Below are positions 43,835 through 54,427 of a stretch of 64,000 nucleotides of DNA, in pieces; the stretch's first letter is position 1, and every line of letters begins with the position of its first letter. The notes under the pieces were generated by a model. That model was not told the DNA's origin, ran no database searches, and saw nothing but the letters and a program-made list of their open reading frames with translations. A program made the translations under genes and the position numbers. Origin of the DNA: Medicago truncatula (lineage: Eukaryota; Streptophyta; Magnoliopsida; Fabales; Fabaceae). The stretch is from the NCBI RefSeq assembly GCF_003473485.1, contig NC_053046.1:19565001-19629000 (forward strand), given 5' to 3'.

Positions 43835-44922
43835 ATGGCATACTTGTGGTTGGAAAATGATCATAGATCCACGGAAGAACACATCAGAAGATGGGTATAT
43901 ATGAATATTAATTTGTTAATTTTACTTACATTTTTTAAATTACTTATTATATCTTCTCTTTTTATTTTTTGTTAGGATGCAGAGGGTGTACCTCTTGTCA
44001 CTCGTACACGACAACACATAGTACCAAGTCCTTTTATTCAAGATTATCTACGTCAAGCTGGATTTTTTGAGGTTTCTCAAATAGGGCGTTACAAAATTGA
44101 TAGGCACATTGTAACCACTCTTGTAGAAAGATGGCGGTCCGAAACCCATACTTTTCACTTTCGAAAGGGTGAGTGTACTATCACTTTGGAAGACGTCTAT
44201 ATGTTACTCGGCTTACCTTTTGGAGGTTCAATTGTTACGGCTCCTCCAACTCTTCCGTGGAATCTTTGTGCTCATTTGTTGGGAATAACTCCTCCGGCAC
44301 ACAAAACTGATGGTTTTACTCTCTCCTTGTCGTGGTTAAAGGATAATCTGGTCGATAATAACTTCAATGAACAATCTCCTCCGGAGGTAAAAATACAACA
44401 CACTAGGAGGTACCTACTATACCTCTTTGGAGGGTTCTTGTTTCCAAATACAACTGGATTATTTGTGCACACCTCTTGGTTGTATTTGTTAATGGATTTT
44501 AATGAAACAAGAAAATATAGCTGGGGATCGGCAGTTTTGGCTTACCTTTATCGTGGCTTGTGTGAGGCCTCACATCCAAATATAAAAGCACTAAATGGAT
44601 GTCATTTCTTGTTACAAGTTTGGGGATATTGTCGGTTGAGTTATATCGCTCCGAGAAATGATAACCCACTCCAGTGGCCGCTAGGATTAAAGTAAGCGTG
44701 GCCAATTTTTTTTTTTTATTAACCCACTCACATATTCTCGCTTCTTATTAATATTATTATTTGATAAATTAGCTACTAATTTCTTTATATCATTTGTTAG
44801 ATGGACAGGTGTAGGTTCAAGATACTACGAGAATCCAAGCCATGACACTATATCTTACAGAAAAAAGTTTGATGACATACTACCACATGATGTAATATTT
44901 TAATTGATTTTTGAATTATGAG

Positions 44923-44957
<35 letters not shown>

Positions 44958-46044
44958 AAATTGTTAACCTTACACTACAACTTCTCTCTTGTGCCAGTTT
45001 AAATGGAGACCTTACAAGAAGGTTCCATACAACCAGCCTGAAGACTATTGGGAATGGACAGCAACAACTTACCTTATATGTTTTGACAAAGTTGAATGGC
45101 ATCCAACGGATAGGGTCAAGCTTCAATTTGGTTTGCCACAAGAAATACCCGGGGCCCCAAGAGACATGCGACAATTCCATACGGTGGACAAACGATTCAA
45201 GACGTGGTACCAATCAAATGGTTTTCGCTTTCCACAAGAGAGCCAACATTGGGACAACCGACGGAGTTATACTTTACCTCGCATGCAGCCAAGATCACTC
45301 ACCCCAAGTCATGCATATATTGAGTCGTTGACAACCACATTCAACCCACGTCTAAGGATTTCAGTTGACACAAAACCATCAGATTCAGATCCAGACGAAC
45401 AAGAAGAGCCGGAACATGAACCCGAAATTCACAACAACCAAACACCAATTCATGATGATTTTTGGGATCAAGAAATTTTTTCTCAACTACAAGATCATCA
45501 ATCCCAACCACATACAACACGAAACATTCATGGTTCTGTAATGTATGAATTTCTCGCCACCCCCCAACAAAATGTCATCCAACCACCACCATATAACTCC
45601 CCGAGAAATGCATATGAGCCCCATTATCAGTCAACTTACCAACAAAATTCAATGCCAAATTATGGTTACAATGACCCAAACCAAGCTAGCACATCCAACA
45701 CCAACTACTTCTCCTATAATGACCCAAACCAAGCTGGACCGTCCAACACCAATTACCCCCCCTACAACAGCCCACAATACCCAATGTACACCAACCAAAA
45801 CAACAACCATCCACCAACACCAACAAACCTATTATCTCACTTCTCTTCGGCTTCGTTCAACGACAATGAACAATTTCTGGATATTGGATGGCAAACAAGG
45901 GAACACGATGTGTCGTTGTCATTGGGTTATGGTAATCAAATACAATCAGCTACAGATAACAATGACGAAGACCAACATGACCCTCAAGTAAATCGCGGAA
46001 GAAATCGTCGAAGACGATGGTGTGGGACAGCCGGGCATTTATAA
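43835..46044 (+). CDS. plant mobile domain (PMD) protein encoded in MULE
   Basis: Four exons, 43835-43894, 43976-44691, 44801-44891 and 44998-46044, with GT-AG introns and consistent phases, give 637 residues with no stop or frameshift. The PMD core (aminotransferase-like plant mobile domain) covers roughly residues 30-380: IGRYKIDRHIVTTLVERWRS, TFHFRKGECTITLEDVYMLL followed by GLPFGG, RRYLLYLFGGFLFPN, WGSAVLAYLYRGLCEAS, LLQVWGYCRLSYIAPRN, and the later YNQPEDYWEWTATTYLI with QFGLPQEIPGAP. The C-terminal 200 residues are low-complexity (acidic, then Asn/Pro/Tyr/Gln-rich with a repeated YNDPNQA unit) and end in a basic GRNRRRRWCG. Host PMD proteins (MAIN/MAIL family) act in nuclear genome maintenance and silencing; the role in a transposon is unknown. 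Intron 3 has a (TA)n run. Confidence 0.9.
44926..44955. repeat. (TA)n microsatellite in PMD intron 3
   Basis: About 15 TA units lie between the exon 3 donor (44892) and the exon 4 acceptor (44997). Seen directly; likely length-variable. Confidence 0.95.
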
Positions 46045-46056
46045 TAATTGTAGATA

Positions 46057-46420
46057 GGCTAAAATATGGTTTTGGTCCCTGCAAATATGTCTCGTTTTGG
46101 TTTTAGTCCCTGCAAAATTTTTTTGTTGTTTTTGGTCCTGCAAATATGTCTCATTTTGGTTTTGGTCCCTGGCTCCACTTTTGTGATAATTTGCACACGT
46201 GGCACATGATGACTGAACCATTTATTAGAGAAATAGTCCCTGCAAAATCTTTTGATTTTGTAAAAGGTCCCTGCAAAATATTTTGTTTTTGGAAATAGTC
46301 CCTGCAGGGACTATTTCCAAAAAAATAATATTTTGCAGGGACCAAAAACAACAATTTTTTTTTACAGGGACTAAAACCAAAACGAGGCATATTTGCAGGG
46401 ACCAAAACCATATTTTAGCC
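46057..46420. mobile_element. 364-bp MULE-type MITE in PMD 3' UTR (TSD TTGTAGATA)
   Basis: It begins GGCTAAAATATGGTTTTGG and ends in its complement ...CCATATTTTAGCC. TTGTAGATA flanks both sides (46048-46056, 46421-46429), a perfect 9-bp duplication. The arms repeat 'ggtccctgcaaatatg' and 'ggttttagtccctgca' in both orientations, and a perfect palindrome GGAAATAGTCCCTG/CAGGGACTATTTCC lies at 46296-46323. Insertion is 12 bp after the PMD stop codon, so the hairpin would be transcribed with it. Confidence 0.93.
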
Positions 46421-46489
46421 TTGTAGATATTATGATATTTAATTTGTTTATTATTATTTTTCTTTCTTTTTTGTTTATTTTTTTTTTTT

Positions 46490-46802
46490 GTATTTTAAAA
46501 ATAAAATAAAAAACCCAAAATTAACCCGCAAGTGGGGGTTGCGGGGTTTTAAAAAAATTTTAAATATACCCCGCAAGTGGGGGTTGGGGATAGTTAATTT
46601 TTTAAAAAAAAAATCAAAAAATGGCACGCTGGTTTGACTTGCGGGGTAGTTAAAATTTTTAAAAAAAAATTTAAAGGTACCCCGCAAGTGGGGGTTGCAA
46701 GGTACCAGAAATTCTGAAAAAGTAGGGCATTTATGCAATTTTTTGCAAAAGTGGGGCATTTTTGTATTTTTGGACACAAACAAGGGCAGAAAAAAAAAAT
46801 TC
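46490..46802 (-). repeat. MULE right TIR
   Basis: Inverse of 39839-40235. It has TACCCCGCAAGTGGG at 46567-46581 and 46678-46692 and CCCGCAAGTGGG at 46525-46536, mirroring the left TIR. It lacks about 60 bp present between two motif copies in the left TIR. Confidence 0.9.
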
Positions 46803-47577
46803 AAGAGGATGAGCCTTTGAGTGAAGCATTCACCATCCGGTTTAGTTTTTCTTCTATGTTGTTTATTCCTTTTGTGATGAGCTGCTAATTTTCTTTTGAT
46901 TGAGCCATGATAAATCTATTGTAATATATGAATCAGTAGTTGAAACTCTCTTTATTATCAATATTATTCAGTCTTTATTCAGAATTATTTGTGTTCATTG
47001 CTTTTCATATATGATTGTTTGCATGACTATTAACCCTAGCTTCTTACAATCACATAAATTGATCTTAGGAATTGAATGACTAATAACCCTAGCTTTTAAT
47101 CCTGAAATAGTAATTCTGTTTAATTCAACATAGGAACCTAGAGATAGGAAATTGAGGATTATGACATATGAATTAACGTTCTGACATCGCTTCCGCGGTT
47201 ATTCAATCGGTTTAAGAGATTAAAAGGTTATAACTTAGGAAAGGGTTTTGAGTCAAGAGATTGATCAAAACTAATTAGTTAATTTGTCGTAAAGATTAAA
47301 TAAGTGTTGGGAGTAAAGAGAGATAAGTTATTTCATATAAAACAATAGAGGACTCACTGGCTTGATCATCTGTTTTAATCCAATTATCAAACCATTTTAT
47401 TTTCTGTTATTTACTTTTTATTGCACACAAACCTACTGCCTCAGGCACTTATAAAATTTACACATCCTAGATATTAACTTTATTGCTAAGTTGAGATTAA
47501 CACAGTCCTCGTGGATACGAACTTATTTTACTACTTCGATAGTTTTAGTACACTTGCTAAAATATCTATTAAGTTTT

Positions 47578-47595
47578 TGGCGCCACTGCTGGGGA
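47578..47595 (+). other. gypsy primer-binding site
   Basis: TGGCGCCACTGCTGGGGA lies 6 bp after the 5' LTR end (47571). It is close to the TGGCGCC-GTTGCCGGGGA priming site of Athila-like plant gypsy elements, read from a tRNA-Asp-type 3' end. Confidence 0.75.
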
Positions 47596-47758
47596 CTGTT
47601 GAATCATTTCGACTTGGCAATTTTATTTTTGTTTAGGATTTCTGTCATTTATATTTTTTTTTAAATATATATATATATATTGAAAAAAAAATATTTATGC
47701 TCTTCGTTTTCTTCTCATTGTACGGTTCTACTAAAAAGTTTATCAAAGTTTTGCAGCT

Positions 47759-48349
47759 ATGATAGGCAGGTTACGCCTCTATGACACAAAAGAGATTTGG
47801 TCATTGCAGTATGAAAAATATATGCTATCTTTGAAGATAAAATATTGGGACAATAAAATTTCGAGATTAAATGAGAGATGTGGTCGTTATGAGGCTAATC
47901 AACTAGGTAGTGATTGTGAAGGAAAGAAAGAGGTGATCAACATCGATTATAATACTCAACTTCAAAATATTTTAGATGATTTCTTGGTGTCAAATCAAGT
48001 GTCATTTGAGAAGTTTGATGTTCAGTGTGGTGATCTTGTTGAGAAGGCACATGAGTCTCAAAGGAAGTTGGTTAAGATGGAGACAGAATGTCACAAGGTT
48101 GTGGTGGAAGAAAATCCCAAAGTGAGGAGTGTTGATATTTGTTCGAAATCTGAACCAACGGAGGTTAAGGAAATAACTCGTGTGAAAATGGATGCACACC
48201 CTTCTCTAAGGTGGGAGAGCTTAAATTTCAAAAGATCAAAAGTGAGTGCATGGGAGTATCTGATTCTTTGTGCTAAGTTCATGGAATTCCTACCAAACAA
48301 GAGGAAGAAGAAGGGTGATATATTCCTTCTATCATTTTTGCCACCCTAA
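47759..48349 (+). CDS. 196-residue protein of non-autonomous gypsy element, unknown function
   Basis: The single uninterrupted frame in the 2.2-kb interior starts 180 bp after the primer-binding site. The product is charged and probably helical (e.g. NKISRLNERCGRYEANQ, VEKAHESQRKLVKMETECHK) with a basic end (NKRKKKGD). I see no zinc knuckle, protease or reverse transcriptase motif, so it is not a normal gag-pol. It could be a gag-derived or element-specific protein, or a frame kept open because the element is young. Just after the stop lies the word AAAGCGCTTGGTGGGAGGCA, a non-coding motif that I have seen in interiors of related plant gypsy elements. Confidence 0.55.
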   Translation: MIGRLRLYDTKEIWSLQYEKYMLSLKIKYWDNKISRLNERCGRYEANQLGSDCEGKKEVINIDYNTQLQNILDDFLVSNQVSFEKFDVQCGDLVEKAHESQRKLVKMETECHKVVVEENPKVRSVDICSKSEPTEVKEITRVKMDAHPSLRWESLNFKRSKVSAWEYLILCAKFMEFLPNKRKKKGDIFLLSFLPP

Positions 48350-49789
48350 CAGTGGTTGAAGCGTCAAGCTCAATGACGTAAAAGAAAGCGCTTGGTGGGA
48401 GGCAACCCATCGGATCTTAGATCCGCTCAGGTATTGTTTTTATTTTTTTTATTGCATTTTATTTTACATATAAAAAAAACAACAAAAAAAAAAATGAAAA
48501 GATGGACGAAAAAAAAAATATATATATATATATATATAAAAAAGTCCACATCAGTTTTTTTCAATCACTCGTATTTGTCAGTTGTGTCAGTTGAACTTTT
48601 AATTGTTGTGTTGTTATTTGGATAATTCAGTTGTACCCCCTGTTATGTAATTGAATCTGAACTTGTTTATTATTGATGAATTTGTTTGTTAGTTGACTTT
48701 TTCCAGTTTAGTAACAATTGCTTGTTCAAGTGGTATTCCAAAAGTTCATAAGGAGGTAGTGACTTGTATTTCAAAGGCGAAGTGTACGACATGTGTTATA
48801 GGTAGTCTCAACTCCCAGAAATCTAAACATTGTAAGGTTTATAGCCAAATTTTATTTTTTTCAATTTACTTATATAGAGTGTTCCGTGCAACTAAATTTC
48901 TAGAACTTGCATTGTTTCTTTATTGTTGATTGATCTTTGTCATATACACACTGAGGCAAAAGTGTTTGGTCATGTGAGCCTTTTCAAGCCTACCCTGACT
49001 TTGATTGAATTTATCCTTTTTGAAAGCCAATTTGAGCCGGTAGGTTTAGATCTTTTTGTTCGGTGACAAGCTACATATTGAGCCTAGGGACTTTTAGGAT
49101 TTGACCCAAAAATATTATATTTGAGTTAGGCTATGTAGGGTGTTGCTAAAACAATAAGTTTGGGGTTGTTATTGGAATTTGCAACCAACTAAGTTTGGGG
49201 TGGAGGTACTAGAGAATAATGAACAAATCATGAAAAATATACACTCAAAATCAAAATGGTGTATCAAAAAAAAAAAAAAAGAGAATGAAAAGCAGGGGAC
49301 AAACAAAGAAAAATCTGAGTAACTTTAAACTCGATTGTCCTAAAAGTTACAAATAAGCTCTAGTACTTTTACAAATTGTTGTTTCAAGGTGTGAATGTGG
49401 GATTGAATCTTTGCTTTAATTTCTATAGGAGTGCCTAACTCAAATTTTGTGTAGCTTACTTATCCAAATATTATCCCACCTTTACCTAAGCCCCGTTATA
49501 ACCCTTAAAGACCTCAAAGTGTGTAATGACATTGATTTTGATTGACGTTTAGAAATTTTTCAAGCGTATGGTAATATGTAGACTTGCACGTCGATTGAGT
49601 GTGAACCCTTGTCATATTGTTGCGTGGAGTTGTGAATGGTGGATGCATGAAAGTCAAACTAGCTCATTGGCTAGAGGGAGATGAACTTTTGGATACTACT
49701 ACTTGGTTAGGTAATTGTTATTTTACTATCTATTGTCAATTTTACAAGTAAATTCCTTGAGGACAATGAATTGTTCAAGTTTGGGGTTA
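48350..49789 (+). other. non-coding 3' interior of gypsy element with repeated polypurine-like words
   Basis: No long frame is supported; plus-strand frames at 48392-48929 are short and unlike known domains. The word AAGTTTGGGG occurs at about 49156, 49191 and 49777; the last one, directly before the 3' LTR, is the expected polypurine tract. A (TA)n run lies near 48519-48538. Confidence 0.6.
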
Positions 49790-50959
49790 TGATGACAGTC
49801 CGTCATATCACATTTTTAGAGTATTTTTATTTAAGTTTTTAGTCTATTTTCACTTATTTGGTATTTAATTTTGAGTCAATATAAATAAATTGTCATTTTT
49901 AGAGTTTTTGAGTCAAGTAGTTAAATGATTAAAATTAGTGGTCAATTATCATTATTATTGGTTATATAATAAAAGAAGAGCAAAACAAGATGTGACAAAA
50001 AGTAATTGCTTCATATTAATTGTTGGGCTGATCGGTATTGAAAGAAAAAAAAGAGCAAATAGGTTACAAAGGCTTTATAAGTAGCAGCCGCACAAGACAA
50101 AAGGTATCACGTTTTATCACACAACAGGGAGCAGCAAGCACATCACGTTTTGGAGAATTACGACGGGAGGCGCAACAACAAAATAAAGAGGATGAATCTT
50201 TGAGTGAAGCATTCACCATCCAGTTTAGTTTTTCTTCTATGTTGTTTATTCCTTTTGTGATGAGCAGCTAATTTTCTTTTGATTGAGCCATGATGAATCT
50301 ATTGTAATATATGAATCAGTAGTTGAAACTCTCTTTATTATCAATATTATTCAGTCTTTATTCAGAATTATTTGTGTTCATTGCTTTTCATATATGATTG
50401 TTTGCATGACTATTAACCCTAGCTTCTTACAATCACATAAATTGATCTTAGGAATTGAATGACTACTAACCCTAACTTTTAATCCTGAAATAGTAATTCT
50501 GTTTAATTCAACATAGGAACCTAGAGATAGGAAATTGAGGATTATGACATATGAATTAACGTTCTGACATCGCTTCCATGGTTATTCAATCGGTTTAAGA
50601 GATTAAAAGGTTATAACTTAGTAAAGGGTTTTGAGTCAAGAGATTGATCAAAACTAATTAGTTAATTTGTCGTAAAGATTGAATAAGTGTTGAGAGTAAA
50701 GAGAGATAAGTTATTTCACATAAAACAATAGAGGATTCACTGGCTTGATCATCTGTTTTAATCCAATTATCAAACCATTTTATTTTCTGTTATTTACTTT
50801 TTATTGCACACAAACCTACTGCCTCAGGCACTTATAAAATCTACACATCCTAGATATTAACTTTATTGCTAAGTTGAGATTAACACAGTGCTCGTGGATA
50901 CGAACTTATTTTACTACTTCGATAGTTTTAGTACACTTGCTAAAATATCTATCAGCGCA

Positions 50960-53075
50960 CAACCTCACTGAAAACTGTTTGGCTATGTTGGATGCATCCG
51001 CAGTCTTCTTGCATGCAATGAAATGGGACATCTTGGAGAATTAGTCCACAACCACAAACACAGAATCCACACCTCACTCGGTACGAGGCAAACCCAACAC
51101 GAAATCCATAGATAAATCCTACCAAATGTCATAAGGAATGGGTAAAGACATGTAAAGACAAGTGTTCTGCGACTGACCTTTAGAAACTTGGCAAGTGTAG
51201 CATTTCTTGACTATGGTTCCAACATCTTTTCTCAAGTGCGGCCAATAAAACCTTCCTTCCATACTAGCAATGGTCTTATCTTGCCCCATGTGTCCACTAA
51301 GACCGCCACTATGTAGGTCCCTAATTAATTTGTCCCTCAAGGGTGAGCAAGGAATGCACAATATAAAAAGGTATCCCTCACGAATATAAAAATCTGCACA
51401 AGGACGCTCCTTACATTTGGCCTTTAATTCTTTGAACTTAGCATCACTCTCATGCAATTCCTTCAGACATTCAAAATCCACAACCTCTTGTGATAAAGTG
51501 ACAAGAAAATAAGCTCTCCTACTTAAAGCATCAGCTACCTTGTTAAGAGCACCATATTTATGTTGAATAATAAAAGGGAATATTTTTGCAGAAAACTCAC
51601 CCACCGAGCGTGCATCTTTGTTGATTACTTTCTGACTATGGAGAAATTTTAGAGCTTGATGATCAGTAAACAAAATGAACTCTCTATGAATCAAATAATG
51701 CTCCCATTGGCGAAGGGCTCTGAAAACGGCGTAAATTCCTGGTCATAAGTACTCCATTTTTTGCGAGCTTCACTCAAATTCTCACTAAAGAAAGCAATTG
51801 GCTTATTCTCTTTAGACAAAACAGCTCCTATATCCAAAACCACTATCATCACATTCCACTTGGAACACCTTTTCAAAATTAGGAAGAGGTAAGACTGGGG
51901 CAGCGCACAACTTCTTTTTTATTAAGGCAAAACTCTGCTCTTGTTCGGAACCCCACTTTAATTTTCCTTTCTCCAAACATTTTGTGATTGGTGCAGTGAT
52001 AATGCTGAAATATCTGATAAATCTTCTATAAAAAGTGGCCAACCCGTGAAAACTACGTTTTTCAGTAACTGATGTAGGTGCAGGCCAATCTCTGATAGCC
52101 CTCACCTTTTCTTCATCGACCTAGATTCCTTCTTCTCCAACTATAAACCCAAAGAAAAGTAATTTGTTGGTATTGAATGTGCACTTTTTCAAATTAACGT
52201 ACAACTAATTATCTTGTAAAACTTGCAACACTAGCCTCACATGTTCCAGGTGCTCTTTCTTGGACTTACTATAAATCAGAATATCATCAAAATAAACTAC
52301 TACAAAAGATCCAATAAAAGGGCATAGAAACCTGATTCATTAATCTCATGAAGGTGCTAGGGGCGTTTGACAATCTAAAAGGCATCACTAGCGATTCATA
52401 AAGTCCATCTTTACTCTTGAAATATGTTTGCCTCTCATCTCCAGGTCTAATTCTAATCTAATGATATCCACTACGCATGGCTATTTTCGAAAACACCTTA
52501 GATTCTGAAACTCATCCAGCATGTCTTCTAAACGGGGAATTGGAAATTGATACTTGATAGTTATCTTGTTGATGACCCTACTCTCAACACACTTCCTCCA
52601 CTGATTCCCTTTCTTTGGTACCAAAAGGACTGGAACATCACAAGAACTCATGCTCTCACGGATAAATCCCTTTCTTAGTAAATCCTCGATCTGCTCTCTT
52701 ACAATCTCATTCTCTTTAGAGCTCATGCGATAATGAGGAAGGTTTGGTAGACTAGAACATGGAATCAAATCTATCTTATGTTGAATGTCTCTCATGGAAG
52801 GTAAATCATTTGAAAGCTCTTCTATAATCAGCTCATTAAAATCTTTTAGAATTGGAATCTTTTCTTTCACAACATTCATCATCCCTTTAATCACAACTGG
52901 CAAAAACACTCAGGTTCCTTAACAACATCGTCAAGTTCCTTTTCATTCTGAGTCATCACTATGAAACTTGATTTCTTCTCTTTCAGGTTCTTATCAAATT
53001 GTAAAACATGTGTCATAGAAATCTTATGCATTTAATCTTCCATTGAGATTAATACTTTCATATGTGTTGGCTCAT
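50960..53075 (-). pseudogene. Ty3/gypsy polyprotein, protease-side linker to integrase, broken
   Basis: Minus-strand order: a linker with LQFDKNLKEKKSS near 53000; reverse transcriptase start at 52800-52490 ([56 protein letters not shown]); the remaining RT with several stops and frame changes (52480-52110, including a YFDD-box region near 52300); RNase H at 52105-51700 ([35 protein letters not shown]); and the tether/zinc-binding start of integrase at 51690-51120 ([59 protein letters not shown]). The integrase core and tail resume at 39402 beyond the inserted element. At least four frame breaks show this copy is inactive. It belongs to the same lineage as 38380-39402. Confidence 0.92.
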
Positions 53076-53690
53076 AGAAAGTGATTAAATAAAATACATT
53101 ACACAACTTTAGAGAATGAATGTACATGATAAGTCTAAACCTTCAACAGAGCCAAAAGAAAAACAAGAACCTGTTAGGTGTTCGTGATCAAGCTTTTTAC
53201 TCCTTTCATATAGTAGAATCGAAAGAAAAGAATTATATAATTTCTTAGTATTATACTTTTTTGTATTGTACATATACAAACTCGTAAGACTTAGAACTTC
53301 TAAGATATAAACTTAGTAAGAAATTCTTAGGCGTTTTTACGCTTTAATTTTGACAGAGTTTTGGCACTTTCAAAATGTTCAGAGTGTTGTATATTTCGTT
53401 AAGTCTTCAGCTCCTTATATAGGAATGATTTTGAGAGAGTTGGAGAAATTGTCGGCGCATAAGAGCCTTTGAGAAGCTATCGAATCAAGACGTTGAAATG
53501 TTGTCTGATATGGTTAATGTCATTTGAAAGGTCATTCCAAAAACATTGCTGCAAATAAAATTATTTGTTCCATTAATTTTGTCTTTGAATTTGACTAAGC
53601 ACATGATTCAGAATAAGACAATTGTGCTGACTGAAAGTGACCTTCTCAAAATAAGACAAAGCTGACTAAGCTTTTGGGTCCCTCAGAGTT
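53076..53690. other. repeat-like sequence, no gene recognised
   Basis: The stretch 53085-53165 resembles 32095-32190 ('gagaatgaatgtacatgat', 'aaaccttcaacagagccaaa'). The rest is AT-rich with no supported frame. Confidence 0.4.
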
Positions 53691-53935
53691 TGGGTGACTC
53701 AGACTAGTACTAGTAGACATATTATCAAAAGGGTTTTGTTAACGAGTGTCCCCGGGGCACTCTTTAAAGATTTCAAAAGAAGAAATTAATTTATAAAAAA
53801 AGTCAAATATTTCGATTTTCAATGCATTGATTACACATAATTTGATGATAAGTTACAATTTAAAGGCCTTAACCAGTGCCCCCGGGACACTGGTTAACAT
53901 TTCCCTTATCAAAATCGGTATAGTGTACAGCTCAC
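53691..53935 (-). pseudogene. short duplicate of transporter exon 5, split by a MITE
   Basis: About 50 bp, 'actagtactagtagacatat' + 'tatcaaaatcggtatagtg' + 'tacagc', matches the start of exon 5 of the transporter gene at about 54827-54875, including the 'gtactagtactagtagacat' word. A 175-bp MITE interrupts it. Homology ends on both sides after a few tens of bases. It is a filler-like duplicate rather than a gene. Confidence 0.75.
53731..53905. mobile_element. 175-bp MULE-type MITE (TSD TTATCAAAA), copy 2 of family
   Basis: TTATCAAAA flanks both ends (53722-53730, 53906-53914). The ends are inverted repeats: GGGTTTTGTTAACGAGTG with TCCCCGGGGCACT on the left and the complement of GGGAAATGTTAACCAGTG with TCCCGGGGGCACTGG on the right. 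The terminal words and 'caatgcatt' core match the element at 8718-8885. Confidence 0.88.
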
Positions 53936-54427
53936 GTACGTATAGAAATTCTATTTACGTAAACTAAGTTTGCGAAAATGTACCTAATCTCAGTTTGTGG
54001 ACTATTAACTGAATTGAGTCTTCAAAAAATTTAAAAGAATTGAGTTTGTAGAGTGAATTAAAATATTTTTCATCCATTGTATTGACCACAATGGTTACAT
54101 ATTAGCAAGTATTGTTTATGTCATTGCAATCACATCTGGTGATTGTCTATTTGCATCTCTATAATGTAACCTGTACCAATTATTCAAATCAACATGATTA
54201 ATTGAATTGTTTTAATTCGAGCATGTAAAAATAATAAATTATTAGAATACATTGAATTGTTTCCATAATCAATTGAATTGTTTTAATCGAAAAAATAAAA
54301 TACATTAGTTTCAACCAATTAAAATGCTCTCAAACCTACTTCAGCATATTCAAAATTTATTAATGATCAATGCTGCTTCTTTTTTCTAATGATTATCTAC
54401 ATCATATGCATATCATTAAGACATTAA
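53936..54427. other. downstream region of transporter gene
   Basis: AT-rich; it probably contains the 3' UTR and polyadenylation signals of the transporter, which ends at 54428. No other gene or repeat end is visible. Confidence 0.5.

Larger units (their letters stand above)
39839..46802. mobile_element. Mutator-like element (MULE) carrying transposase and PMD gene (TSD AAGAGGATG)
   Basis: A perfect 9-bp duplication AAGAGGATG (39830-39838, 46803-46811) brackets 6,964 bp inside the 5' LTR of the gypsy element; the 3' LTR shows the empty site. Terminal inverted repeats start GGAATTTTTTTTT/AAAAAAAATTC and extend about 390 bp on the left and 310 bp on the right, nearly identical over the first 200 bp. 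The left has an extra segment of about 60 bp. Inside, two genes are transcribed divergently from a shared centre (43.16-43.83 kb): a MuDR-type transposase to the left and a PMD protein to the right. The perfect duplication and close TIRs indicate a recent insertion. Confidence 0.95.
39408..50954 (+). mobile_element. non-autonomous Ty3/gypsy retrotransposon with LTRs (TSD GCGCA)
   Basis: The element starts TGATGACAGTCCGTCA and ends AATATCTATCA, flanked by GCGCA at 39403-39407 and 50955-50959 inside a decayed gypsy pol. The 5' LTR is 39408-47571 (1,191 bp once the MULE and its duplication are removed) and the 3' LTR 49790-50954 (1,165 bp). They differ by a 26-bp indel and roughly twenty substitutions by eye. 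The PBS-like TGGCGCCACTGCTGGGGA follows the 5' LTR at 47578 and the polypurine-like AAGTTTGGGGTTA precedes the 3' LTR. The 2.2-kb interior lacks reverse transcriptase and integrase and holds one 196-codon frame, so it must rely on another element. The PBS type recalls Athila-like gypsy elements. Confidence 0.93.

Noticed and set aside
45545..45991. 148-codon plus-strand frame rich in Thr and Pro
   Set aside because: It is a shifted frame over the low-complexity tail of the PMD gene, whose own frame continues from the conserved core.
47759..48349. host gene for the 196-residue frame
   Set aside because: It lies between the primer-binding site and polypurine tract of a non-autonomous LTR element, so it belongs to that element.
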